Origin: RH-AL1 sp965277355
Lineage (GTDB): Bacteria; Pseudomonadota; Alphaproteobacteria; Rhizobiales; Beijerinckiaceae
DNA length: 64,000 nucleotides
Direction of reading: 5' to 3'
NCBI GenBank assembly: GCA_965277355.1
Contig: CBDICN010000001.1
Location: forward strand, 1,054,001-1,118,000
The notes beneath the pieces were generated by a model. The model saw only the letters and a list, made by a program, of their open reading frames with translations, made no database searches and had not been told where the DNA came from. Made by a program: the position numbers and the translations under genes. Position 1 is the first letter of the stretch. Each line of letters opens with the position of its first letter. Shown here piece after piece: positions 55,426-63,841 of this stretch.

Positions 55426-56850
55426 CGGCACCTCCCGTTTGTCCTTGGACTTGTCATTGTCGCTCCTCAAGCGTCGGTCGCGTTCGAGTACGGCGCGGAT
55501 CACCGCGGCATGCCAGCCGGTGCCCGGGTCGTCGCCCGCGCGGAGCCGGATCACGGCCGCCGCCAGCCATGTGCGGGGATAGCGCGTGCCGGCGAGCACC
55601 GCGCGCGTCACCTCTCCGGCAAGCGACGGCGGTATGTTGTCGAATTTTTCCTGAAGCGCCGTCGTCTTGACGAGCAGCCGCGCGATCGACGGCGCGCTGC
55701 GACCCCAGCGATGCGGAGGCGGCTCGATCCGCATGTCCGCGGCGTGCTCGGCGAGGCGCTTGGCGAAACGTGAGAAATCGTCGTCGAGCCAATAGCGCAC
55801 CGAGAGACGCGCGGCGTTCGGTGCAAGGCCGAGGACGTGGAAGCGGGTGCCGGGGCGTAGCCTCGGGTCGGCTTGCTCCGGTCGACCCTCCGCCACCTTG
55901 GCGAGCTGGTCGAGCAGCTTCGCCGCCTCCTGCTTGTCCGCCTCGAGATTGGCATCGGGCGATGTTTCGGGCGGAGGAGCAAACCAGGAGGCGAACAGGT
56001 TTTCGGCCACTGCCGCGGACTCTTCCGGAACGAGATCGGACGCATCGGCCCAAAATATGATGGTCGCATCGCCAACGGTGCGCTCCAACCGATTCCGACT
56101 GCCGCGATCGAGCATCCTGTTCAGCGCCGCGCCGTACCGAAACGCTGCGGTCTCCGATACGGGGGCGTTGGCGCCCTGGTCCTTTCCGTAGGAGGTGAAG
56201 GCGTCGAGGTTGAACGACACAAGCGCGGCCCCGGACGATTGCGCGCCCTGGACACCTTTGATCGTCGGGTGGAGGCGTTGGGCGACCGAGGCCACGCCGG
56301 TGACGAGGCACATCTCCGACGAGCTTTCGACAGCATCCTCCACGAGGACACGCCGCGCAGCAGGCCGCGCGTGAACCTCATACGCATCCCCGTCCAGCCG
56401 GAAGACAAGATTGGAATCCAACATGTCGCCATGAAAGGGCGCGGCCTCGAAACGTTCGGGCGTCCAGTTTTTCAGAAACCGCGCCAACGCGACGAGGCCC
56501 GCGTCGTCGCTGTCGGCCAGGAGGCGCACGTGGAGAGCCTTGAACGCGGCGTGTTCCTCGGCCGTCCGCCGCCCTTCCCCAGCGGTGCGCCCAAGGACAT
56601 ACGAGCTCTTGTCCCACAAACGGTTCGGCGCAATGCCGGCCGTGCGTTTGACGGCCGCCGGCACTTCCCGGAGGACGGGCACGAGCTTCTTCCCGCTCTG
56701 CTCGCGTAGGTCGAGCACGTCGACGGGCTCGCCGTCCGCCGACAGCACGATGACAAAGCTGATCTTCTCGCGCGAGAAGCCCGGCGCTTCGGCCTCGCCG
56801 CGCGCGGCCATGCGGCCGTAATAGCGGTCGAGCGATTGCAGGATCGTCAT
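55001..56850 (-). CDS. cas8c: Cas8c (Csd1), type I-C large subunit, frameshifted
   Basis: It recognises the PAM and completes Cascade. The start is MTILQSLDRYYGRMAARGEA; the stop of cas5 overlaps it as ATGA. The frame is intact to about 55300 (ending IRDRYFG), then continues in another frame as FPLLLRGAQNHVGKLRKERK to the TGA at 55001. One G appears missing in the G/C run near 55295-55300; with it restored the product would be about 616 residues, the usual size. As read, a run-on frame with an unrelated basic tail would result. The shift may be real inactivation or a sequencing error. Confidence 0.88.
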
Positions 56851-57524
56851 GCGGCCGTCCCTTCGGCGAGGCAGCGCGCCACGTCGAGCACGCCGCTTGT
56901 CAGTCGCGCGCGGAAGAAGCGCGAGGTGTTGCCGTTGGCGAAATCGATGTCGTGCAGCATCCAGCCGAGGTCCTTGTCCCGATCGGCCGGCGGCAGCTCG
57001 GACGGCGGCAGTGCCGCGCCCTCGCCGATCAAGGCGAAGTCGGCGGGAAACTCGCGGATGCCGAGGCAGGGGCGATGGAAGCACTGGCCCGCCTCGGCAC
57101 GACGGTTGAACATGTTCGCATATTTCGCCGGCGTGTCGTCGGGACCGGCCTTGGCCGTCGTCTCGAAATGCGCCTCGATCACGTAAGCGACGTCGACGAG
57201 CAGCGTCGCGGCGCGCTGCTGGCGATTCTCCTCGACCACGAGGCCGAGCCCAGCCGTCGAGCCGGCCCGCATCGCCCGCTCCGCGGTCACGGCCGAGATC
57301 TTGGCGCCGACCTCGTTGCGGCGAAAGGACTGGAAACGAATCGGCTTCAAAACATGGATGCGGTCGACGACCCAGCGGATCTGCGGCTTCCAGAGGATCG
57401 CTTCGAGCAGGCCGCGCGCGGCCGAGGGCGTCATCACGTCGTAAGAGACGCGCTCGACCTTCATCTCGGGCCGGGTGAAACAAGCGCGCTCGCCCGAGAC
57501 ATGCAACCGAATACCGTAACCCAT
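56847..57524 (-). CDS. cas5: Cas5c, crRNA-processing nuclease of type I-C
   Basis: In type I-C systems, which lack Cas6, Cas5 cleaves the repeat hairpin and stays on the crRNA 5' handle. The start is MGYGIRLHVSGERACFTRPE with a perfect AAGGAGG site; the frame's earlier ATG at 57569 is rejected. The 225 residues include SYDVMTPSAARGLLEAILWK, typical of the Cas5 family, and YVIEAHFETTAKAG. It is the first gene of the interference/adaptation operon; a predicted promoter lies 70-110 bp upstream. Confidence 0.94.
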   Translation of the reverse strand: MGYGIRLHVSGERACFTRPEMKVERVSYDVMTPSAARGLLEAILWKPQIRWVVDRIHVLKPIRFQSFRRNEVGAKISAVTAERAMRAGSTAGLGLVVEENRQQRAATLLVDVAYVIEAHFETTAKAGPDDTPAKYANMFNRRAEAGQCFHRPCLGIREFPADFALIGEGAALPPSELPPADRDKDLGWMLHDIDFANGNTSRFFRARLTSGVLDVARCLAEGTAA

Positions 57525-57601
57525 CGCGCCTCCTTGACGAACAAAAGCAGAACGCGGGAGAACTGGCAACAGATCAGCAAGCCGAGCTTTTCAGCTCAGG
57601 C

Positions 57602-57630
57602 TAAGTACACGATATCTGAGTTCATTGCAA
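57602..57630 (-). promoter_or_regulatory. Predicted promoter of the cas5-cas2 operon
   Basis: On the minus strand TTGCAA (57630-57625) is followed, after 17 bp, by TACTTA (57607-57602). Spacing is ideal and the -35 is fair, but the -10 is weak. A start near 57595 would give a leader of about 70 nt. The -35 box lies inside the site matched by the crRNA-like element described below. Confidence 0.45.
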
Positions 57631-57637
57631 CAGGTCG
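57621..57637 (+). other. PAM and seed target of the crRNA-like element
   Basis: TTC (57621-57623, the type I-C PAM) is followed by ATTGCAACAGGTCG (57624-57637). The crRNA-like element 180 bp away has ATTGCGACAGGGCG. Twelve of 14 positions agree, and the two mismatches are positions 6 and 12, exactly the bases that are flipped out and not read in type I R-loops. Confidence 0.7.
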
Positions 57638-57778
57638 GGTCCCCATTTGACCTGGCGGCCGAATCAATGCAGCCTGCTTTGATCGATGAAGGCTACCGAC
57701 ATGAGACGCGGGCCACGGGTATGGATTTTTGTTCACCCTGACGGGCGAGTTGAAATCGTCGTAGATCCACCACGATGC

Positions 57779-57860
57779 CGTCCAGTGGGCGCGGATCGAA
57801 ACATTGCGACAGGGCGAAGCTTGCTCTAGCGAAGAGACCCTCGACGGTGTCGAGGGTCTC
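57779..57860 (+). ncRNA. CreR-like crRNA-resembling RNA in the cas3-cas5 gap
   Basis: A solitary degenerate repeat lies on the plus strand, opposite to the cas genes. CGTCC-AGT-GGGCG (57779-57791) keeps a 5-bp hairpin in place of the repeat's 7-bp one. It is followed by CGGATCGAAAC (57792-57802), identical to the 11-nt handle that Cas5c would leave on each crRNA. A spacer-like stretch of about 31 nt begins at 57803 and ends at a strong hairpin. Its first 14 nt match a PAM-flanked site in the cas5 upstream region. CreR RNAs of this design, known in several CRISPR types, make Cascade repress cas genes. No clear promoter was found for it. Confidence 0.75.
57834..57860. terminator. Strong hairpin between the crRNA-like element and cas3
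   Basis: GAGACCCTCGAC and GTCGAGGGTCTC form a perfect 12-bp stem with a GGT loop. It would end the crRNA-like transcript on the plus strand and lies 6 bp after the cas3 stop on the minus strand, so it may work both ways. No T tract follows on either side. Confidence 0.65.
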
Positions 57861-57865
57861 AGCGA

Positions 57866-60226
57866 TCACAAGACATTACTCGCTGCCGACCGGTGCTCCG
57901 GCTCGTCGACCCGCAGGCCGGAGCGTTCGTCGTAGAAGGCGAGATCGTCGAAGCGCAGCATCGCCTCGCCCAGCGCCGAGTGGACGGCGCGTAAAACGCC
58001 GTCACGTAGCCACGCGTCCCGCTGGCGTTGCGGCACGGCCACTGTGTACTGCTGAAGGCGGCGCAAGTCGCCGCGCAGCGGCTTGTCCATCGCGGCGATC
58101 CGCTTCAGGAGCGAATCGGCGTCCGTGTCGCCCGGCCCACTCGACCAGGGGACGATCACGGGTGCCATCGTGTCCTCGATGACCTTGAACGCCGTCGCGA
58201 TAGACGCGAACGGAAACAGCAGCGTATCCGCACGCTCGCTGATGGCTGGCAGAATCGGCCATGGCTTTCCGTCGAGCTTCGAGGCGTCGAACGCCTCGAC
58301 GCCCTTGTTGAGGTACAGCTCGCCGAAATAGTCGGTGATCGCGGCGAGCGTCTGCGGATCGGCATGGCGGCGCAGCACCGCTCGCCCGGCCTGCCAAGCC
58401 TGGCGCAGATCGTGCGGCCCGTTGTCGTCGATCGGTTCGAAGATCACGAGACGCCCCGCGGCCTGGCGGAACTCGCGATTGCACCGGCCGGCGGCCTGCA
58501 AGCAGCTGTCGAGGCCCGCGGCAGCGCGCCAGACCTCCGGCAGGTCGATGTCGACGCCAGCCTCGATCAGCGAGGTCGAGACGATGCGGACCGGCTTGCC
58601 GGCGGCGAGGTCGGCGCGCGCCCGCTCAAGCACCATGCGACGATGGCGCGGGCACATCCAGGTCGAGAGGTGGATGGCGCCCGGAAGATCGGCGATGCGC
58701 GTGAACAGGGCCTTCGCGTGACGCCGGCTGTTGACGATGCAGAGCATCTGCGGCTGGTCGGCGAACCGTGCGGCGATCACCTCATCGTCGATCGGTTCGC
58801 GTCGATGCTCCACCTCGACGCGCTTCAGCTCGGTGAAAAGGCGCTGCGGGTCGGGCGCCAGCTCTCGCTCCGGAGAAATATCCAGGCCGAAGTTTCGTCC
58901 CGGCCGCCTCCCAGCCGGCCGTTCGACGAGCTTGCCGTCGAGCTTGCGCCAGGCGGGCTGGGTCGCCGTGCAGAGGACGATGCTGGACCCGTAGTTCCGC
59001 GCGAGTTCCTCGAGTGCTGCCAAGCAGGGCCGCAGGATGTGCAGCGGCAGGGTCTGCGCCTCGTCGAGCACCACGACGCTCCTGGCCAGGTTGTGGAGCT
59101 TGCGGCAGGCGGAGGTCCGGCTCGCGAACAGGCTTTCGAAGAACTGCACGGCCGTGGTCACGATGATCGGCGCGTCCCAGTTCTCGGTCGCCCGCTGCAA
59201 TAGCTCGACCGCGCTCGTGCCGCCGCCGCGTTCGTGGGCGACCTTGAACGCGTCGTCCCAATCGAAGCTCGCATGGTGCTCGACCACGTCGCGGTCGTTG
59301 GGCCGATCGCTCGCTTCGCCCAGGGCCGCGCGGAACACGCCGGCGGTCTGCTCGATGATCGAGGTGAACGGGATGACGTAGACGATGCGCCGGAGATCGT
59401 GCCTCACGGCGTGCTCCAGCGCGAAGGAAAGAGAGGTGAGCGTCTTGCCGCCGCCGGTCGGTACGGTCAGCGTGAAGAGGCCGGGCGCGAGCCGCGATTT
59501 TTCGACCGCGCTCTCGAGGATGCTAGCGCGAAGCTTGGCCAGATGAGCCTGAGTCTCGGTTTCCGCCGTCGCGATCGCGGTGCCGCCCTTCGCCGCCATA
59601 TACGATCTCAGCCGATCGCGTAGGACTGGCAGCGGCGTGGTGGCCTTCGCCGCCGCAGGGCGCCCGTCCGCCCGAGCGTAGTAGGCCGCGGTCTCGAGCC
59701 GGTCGGCATCGACGAGGCTGGACAGCAGGAACCGCGTCAGAAAGGCGTGGGTGAAGCCGGTCTCTTGGTGCTGGCATGGCTGCGACGTCGGCGCGAGCGT
59801 CGCGCCGGCGGCCAAAGGGCCGGTCTCTTCTTGCCATCCGTCGTACGCCGGGGGCGCCTTCGTCAGACGCCGCTCGAGATCGTCGCCGTCGGCCAGGCCG
59901 GCGTGGTGGCCGGCGACGACGAATGCCAGAAGGCGGCCGAGTTGCGGTCCGTAAAGTTGGACCGCTTCCTTCGCGCCGGCGCTCGAATGGTCCGGACCAC
60001 GTGAGGCACCATCCTCGCTACCCGCTCCGATGTAGGCCTGGAATTCGGCGGAACACTTGCCGATGTCGTGGAGCACTCCCGCGGCGCGTGCGAGTGCAGG
60101 CCATCCGAAAGCCGCGGCGAACGCGGCGCAAGCCGCCGAGACGTGGCGCAAGTGGTCGCGAAGCGGTTCCCACTCCGATCGAGGCCTGCCGGCGAGGGAG
60201 TGCGCATAGATAGGAGCAGGTTTCAA
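57866..60226 (-). CDS. cas3: CRISPR-associated helicase/nuclease Cas3 (HD-Cas3)
   Basis: It unwinds and degrades target DNA recruited by Cascade. A TTG start (KPAPIYAHSLAGRPRSEWEP) with GAAGG upstream fits the type I-C family start; an ATG at 60319 would add unrelated sequence. Of 786 residues, the HD domain shows AHSLAG, GVLHDIGKCSAEF, PDHSSAG and VAGHHAGLADG. The helicase shows Walker A TVPTGGGKTLTS, the DEAQ box SVVVLDEAQTLPL and motif VI region QAAGRCNR. It is separated from cas5 by 341 bp holding the crRNA-like element and thus has its own promoter or read-through. Confidence 0.95.
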   Translation of the reverse strand: MKPAPIYAHSLAGRPRSEWEPLRDHLRHVSAACAAFAAAFGWPALARAAGVLHDIGKCSAEFQAYIGAGSEDGASRGPDHSSAGAKEAVQLYGPQLGRLLAFVVAGHHAGLADGDDLERRLTKAPPAYDGWQEETGPLAAGATLAPTSQPCQHQETGFTHAFLTRFLLSSLVDADRLETAAYYARADGRPAAAKATTPLPVLRDRLRSYMAAKGGTAIATAETETQAHLAKLRASILESAVEKSRLAPGLFTLTVPTGGGKTLTSLSFALEHAVRHDLRRIVYVIPFTSIIEQTAGVFRAALGEASDRPNDRDVVEHHASFDWDDAFKVAHERGGGTSAVELLQRATENWDAPIIVTTAVQFFESLFASRTSACRKLHNLARSVVVLDEAQTLPLHILRPCLAALEELARNYGSSIVLCTATQPAWRKLDGKLVERPAGRRPGRNFGLDISPERELAPDPQRLFTELKRVEVEHRREPIDDEVIAARFADQPQMLCIVNSRRHAKALFTRIADLPGAIHLSTWMCPRHRRMVLERARADLAAGKPVRIVSTSLIEAGVDIDLPEVWRAAAGLDSCLQAAGRCNREFRQAAGRLVIFEPIDDNGPHDLRQAWQAGRAVLRRHADPQTLAAITDYFGELYLNKGVEAFDASKLDGKPWPILPAISERADTLLFPFASIATAFKVIEDTMAPVIVPWSSGPGDTDADSLLKRIAAMDKPLRGDLRRLQQYTVAVPQRQRDAWLRDGVLRAVHSALGEAMLRFDDLAFYDERSGLRVDEPEHRSAASNVL

Positions 60227-60420
60227 ATTGCGACCTTCAATTATGACGGGCCGCCTCCAAGGCGAGGCTCGTGCACACTCGGCAAGAGCCGCCAAGTGGC
60301 GACGATGCGATCCGAGCACCGCAAGCGGCCCCGGAACGAGGGCTGAACACGTCGAGTCAAACGCGCAAACGTGAGGTGGAAATCAGAGAGCAAAAAGAAG
60401 GGCAAAATCAGATGGTTAGA

Positions 60421-60494
60421 TGGAGCGGGCGAAGGGAATCGAACCCTCGTATGAAGCTTGGGAAGCTTCCGTTCTGCCATTGAACTACGCCCGC
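60421..60494 (-). tRNA. tRNA-Gly(CCC)
   Basis: The 74-nt gene includes an encoded CCA. The acceptor is GCGGGCG/CGCCCGC, the anticodon arm GAAGC-TTCCCAA-GCTTC (anticodon CCC) and the T arm GAGGG-TTCGATT-CCCTT with one mismatch. It marks the border between the CRISPR locus and the degraded right-hand region. Confidence 0.93.
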
Positions 60495-60661
60495 GGAATC
60501 GCGCGGCTGGTGCTTTGGACGCCTTAAGACATCAAGGACTTAGGCCGCTCGACCACGGGGATTATTGCCGGTCACCAACCCCGGCGCAACTGGCACGTAA
60601 GCGGAACGGACCCGGCCGAATCGGACGCCTGGCTACAGAAGTCCCATGGGAAATCCCATGC

Positions 60662-60946
60662 ATGGCCGAAAGTGCTGGCGGCCAAGTCAGTCCGCTGCCA
60701 AACCGCGTTCGAGCAGCCGCCGGATCGCCTCCGACCACGCCGGCTGGTCCGCCTGAGACGTTGCCCAAGCGGGAGATGCCCCCGGCCTTCGAGTCGCGCG
60801 ATCTGCAGGCGATCGAGATGGAGCAAACGACGGCGCTTGCCGACGCGACCGACCGCTGGATCCGCGAAGGCGGCGTCCGGCTGGGAACGCCCCCTCACGG
60901 GATACCCAGAAGTGGCGCAAAGCGGCGAAAGCCGACATCGCTCTAA
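60662..60946 (+). CDS. Possible small hypothetical gene
   Basis: A 94-residue frame begins MAESAGGQVSPLPNRV and ends ...KRRKPTSL. Its second half (AFESRDLQAIEMEQTTALAD) has a more protein-like amino acid mix than neighbouring frames, but no domain is recognised. It stops 1 bp before the convergent SDR gene. It may be the tail of a decayed gene. Bases 60495-60661 show nothing else. Confidence 0.3.
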   Translation: MAESAGGQVSPLPNRVRAAAGSPPTTPAGPPETLPKREMPPAFESRDLQAIEMEQTTALADATDRWIREGGVRLGTPPHGIPRSGAKRRKPTSL

Positions 60947-61696
60947 CTAATGGATGCCGCCGGCGGCGACGAAGGTCTCGCCGGTCATCCAGCCCGAGGC
61001 GTCCGACGCGAGGAAGACGGCGATCGGCGCGATGTCGCCCGGCTTGCCGCCACGCCCGAGCGGCGCGTTGGCGATCGCCTGCTTCTCGAAATCGCTGCCG
61101 ATCATCGCGGCGCTGATCGTCCCTTCCGTCTCGATCAGACCGGGGTTGATCGCGTTGACGCGGATCTTGCGCGGGCCGAGCTCCTTGGCGAGCGCGCCGG
61201 TGATGGCGTCGACCGCGCCCTTCGTGCCGGTGTAGACGGCGCTGGCCGCCGGCGTGATCGAGCTGACCACCGAGCTGATGTTGATGATGCTGCCGCCCTT
61301 GGCGCCGAACATCTTGACGGCCGCCTTGGTCGCCAGCAGGAGGCCGAGGACGTTGGTGTCGAAATGTCGGTGGAAGCTCTCTTCCGTGAACTCGTCGATC
61401 GGGCTCATGGCGTAGACGCCGGCATTGTTGACGAGGATGTCGAGGCGCCCATAGGCCTTGTGGGTCTCGCCGAAGAGCTGGTCGACCTCCGCTGCCTTCG
61501 CGACGCTTCCTTTGACGGCGGTCGCCTTGCCACCGGCATCGACGATCTCGGCGACGACCTTGTCGGCCCCCTCCTTGCTGCTCGCGTAATTGACGACGAC
61601 ACCCGCGCCCGCTGCCGCCAGCGCCTTGGCGATCGCCGCGCCGATACCCTTCGAGGCACCGGTCACCACTGCCACCTTGCCATTGAGATTGCTCAA
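60947..61696 (-). CDS. Short-chain dehydrogenase/reductase (SDR)
   Basis: This is a classical NAD(P)-dependent SDR of 249 residues. The start is TTG at 61696 (SNLNGKVAVVTGASKGIGAA), 5 nt after GGAGG; the frame's earlier ATG (61846) belongs to the antisense of a peptidase remnant. Motifs: TGASKGIG coenzyme loop, LVNNAGVYAMSP, the catalytic Ser in IINISSVVSS and Tyr-Lys in AVYTGTKGA, and the INPGLIETEG region. The Arg/Lys pattern after the first strand suggests NADPH. Substrate is unknown; it resembles 3-oxoacyl-ACP or glucose 1-dehydrogenase-like SDRs. Confidence 0.9.
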   Translation of the reverse strand: MSNLNGKVAVVTGASKGIGAAIAKALAAAGAGVVVNYASSKEGADKVVAEIVDAGGKATAVKGSVAKAAEVDQLFGETHKAYGRLDILVNNAGVYAMSPIDEFTEESFHRHFDTNVLGLLLATKAAVKMFGAKGGSIINISSVVSSITPAASAVYTGTKGAVDAITGALAKELGPRKIRVNAINPGLIETEGTISAAMIGSDFEKQAIANAPLGRGGKPGDIAPIAVFLASDASGWMTGETFVAAGGIH

Positions 61697-61769
61697 GAGA
61701 GCCTCCGTTGTTTCGATTATAGGTGCATGCCGATAAGTCCGACGCAAGGCTCCGTCACGATATCGGGAC

Positions 61770-62075
61770 AGGTACGATCGCGGCGACGGGCCGCTTTGAG
61801 GTGCCGACGCGGCGGCCGCGGCCTCCATCGCTCGCAGATGGCGCACGCGCTCGGATGCGAATGATGGACGAGCGCGTAGAGCGGGTCGGGCGAGAGCGTC
61901 GAGGCGTTGTCGCGGGCGAGCCGGGTCAGCGCGCCGATCATCGGATCGACGCCGAGGCGCGCCGCGAATCGTCGGCCTGGTACTCGTTGCGGCGCGAGAT
62001 CCAGTTGCTCAGCGGCGCCGACAGCGGTCCGACGACCGGGGCGAGCAGCAGGCAGACGTAGAGCGCCAGCGCGTC
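61770..62075 (-). pseudogene. Remnant of an M48 (Ste24-type) peptidase, C-terminal part
   Basis: Two frames give LYVCLLLAPVVGPLSAPLSN-type membrane sequence followed by WISRRNEYQADD, the C-terminal Glu/Asp motif of M48 peptidases, and then LARDNASTLSPDPLYALVHH-SHPSA, the typical Ste24 end. A frameshift separates the EYQADD and DNASTLSPDPLY parts near 61975. The zinc HExxH region is absent. It is a truncated fragment fused to unrelated upstream sequence. Confidence 0.7.
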
Positions 62076-62427
62076 GTCCCGATGCTCCTCGCACCGGGTG
62101 GAACTCCAGGAGGCCCGCTTGCGCAGCTCGCCGGGGCGCCCGAGGTCTCGCAGGTCCGATAAGAGAGCTCTTGAAAGCGCCGCTCGACTCCCATGAGCCG
62201 CGCGTGCTGCGCCTCGGTGACGTTCTCTCCCCGCCAGTAGAAGCGGAGCCCGGCGTCTTCTCCTTGGCCTGGAGGACCGTGACGCGGGCCTCAGGCGCAC
62301 GACGCAGCGCGCCGTGGAACTCGCGGAGAAGATCGCCGAGGATGCCGCGCCAGCCTTCGTCGCATGAGGCGTAAAGCTCGTCGTCGACGAGCCACGCGCG
62401 CCAGGTTGGATCGATATCGAGCCTCAC
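62076..62427 (-). pseudogene. Frameshifted remnant of a hypothetical protein (CETCGAP-type)
   Basis: The start reads RLDIDPTWRAWLVDDELYAS, then CDEGWRGILGDLL. With shifts near 62250 and 62135 it continues FYWRGENVTEAQHARLMGVE, a CET-x-GAPGELRK-like zinc-ribbon-type segment and TRCEEHRDDA. This combination (CDEGW at the start, Cys-x2-Cys-GAP and C-x-EH at the end) recurs in small hypothetical proteins of proteobacteria. It runs directly into the M48 remnant, which suggests a deletion joined two broken genes. Confidence 0.55.
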
Positions 62428-63355
62428 GACAGGAACCTCATCGGCTGGCGGGCGCGGCGCTCCAGGAGCGCGAGGGCACGGCGCACGTCGTCCGCCGCGA
62501 TCCCTTGCCGCCTACCGCAGACGGCGAATGCGGCGGCGATCTCGAGCCCCTGGCGGCGCTGGCGCGCGCTCAGGTCGACGAGCGCCTCGACGGCGTCGTC
62601 GGTGATCGAAGCGAGGGCATTGGCGCGCAGGATCGGCGCGACGACCGCGCGCACCAAGATCGCCGCCTGCGCGCGCGTCGGCTTCGGCACATCGACGACG
62701 AGCATGCGGGAGAGCAGCGGTTCCGGGATCGCGCGCGTGTCGTTGGCGCTGGCGGGCCATAGCGCGGAATCGAGCGCGATCGGGATGTCGAGGTACTTGT
62801 CGACGAAGGCGCGCGCGTTCTCAGGCTCCAAAGCTGAGAGCAGCACGTCGAGGGTGTTCTTGCCGGCGATGAGCGCCGGCGGCTTGTCGAGCTCGTCCAG
62901 CAGATACAAGGGCGCGGCGGTGGCGCTGTCGACGAGCAGCCCCTTGGCGATCTTGCCGAGCTTGGCGCCGCGATCTTACCGACGACAATCCTCCGAGCTG
63001 GCCGCGGTCGCTGGTCCCGTTGATCGCGATCGGGACGCAGGTGGTCTCCAGCGCCCGCGCCACGGCGCGGCAGTAGAAAGTCTTGCCGACGCCGGGCGGC
63101 GAGACCATCAGGGTCGGCGGGAAGCGGACCGGCCGCCGCGTCCGGCGCGACTGCACGACCGCGCGCTCGACGATGCCGGTAACGGCCGCGAAATGGCTCA
63201 TCATCGACGTCACCTCGACGAGCCGCCGCGCCATCGAGGAAGTGCCGTGCGGGCTCGGCTTGGTATGGCGGATCGTCGAGGATCTTCTGCAGGCAGCGCG
63301 CGCCCTGTGGCGCGGCAGACTTATCAAGGGCGGGAGGCGATTTCCAGCAGTTCAC
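62424..63355 (-). pseudogene. Frameshifted AAA+ ATPase (Lon-like)
   Basis: A GTG start at 63355 reads NCWKSPPALDKSAAPQGARC. A shift near 63235 leads to ARRLVEVTSMMSHFAAVTGI and the Walker A loop MVSPPGVGKTFYCRAVARAL. A second shift near 62970 leads to the Walker B LYLLDELDKPPALIAGKNTL, the sensor region and an arginine-finger-like RAIPEPLLSRMLVVDVPKPT. It fits Lon-type AAA+ ATPases without a visible protease domain. At least two indels break it. Confidence 0.75.
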
Positions 63356-63535
63356 GGCAGGCGGTCACGTCGGACGCGGAGCGATGCTGCAATAGGGCGA
63401 TGACCGCGTCCACGTCGGCACCCGCGCGGTGGGCGCTATGGAAAAAGCCGGCCTGCGTGAGCAGCCACTCGAGGCCGTGGCCCGAGAAACCCCTCGTGGC
63501 CCAGTCGATCTCCGATCCACTCTCTAGGGTCTTCG
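63324..63535 (-). pseudogene. C-terminal fragment of a DEDD 3'-5' exonuclease
   Basis: The frame reads EIDWATRGFSGHGLEWLLTQ, then AGFFHSAHRAGADVDAVIAL and ...ELLEIASRP with a TGA at 63324. The last conserved HRA-x3-D element (HRAGADVD) is the Exo III motif of DnaQ-like exonucleases of the DEDDh type. The N-terminal motifs are missing and no start is visible. It overlaps the start of the AAA+ gene by about 30 bp. Bases 63536-63841 upstream show no convincing gene. Confidence 0.65.
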
Positions 63536-63841
63536 ACCATTTTGTTCCATTCGGCAGGGGATAGCTCCACCCTTCACGCGAGACACGCTGCCAACGGGAT
63601 CAGAGCCAAGTCCTCTGCCGTTCGGCGGCAGGCGCCTTCCGAACAGTCTTCTCTCTGCACGGGCCGACGGGACGACTTCTACGTTCTCGGACCGCCTTCA
63701 CGAGGCTGTGTCAGCGCCTGTGCAGCCGAGCCGTCCGTCAACCATGCCAGCTCGCCTCCACCCCATGTATCCTCTGGACGCACTGCACTCTCTGCCCAGG
63801 TACTTACGCCGTCGAGGACCATCGGGAACGCTGGCAGCGGA

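Noticed and set aside
56851..57483. Upstream extension of the cas8c frame (780 codons)
   Set aside because: It overlaps cas5, whose frame has clear family motifs; the Cas8c family start is at 56850 in an ATGA overlap.
57740..57780. TTGAAA at 57750 as the -35 of the crRNA-like element
   Set aside because: No acceptable -10 lies 16-18 bp downstream, so no promoter is claimed.
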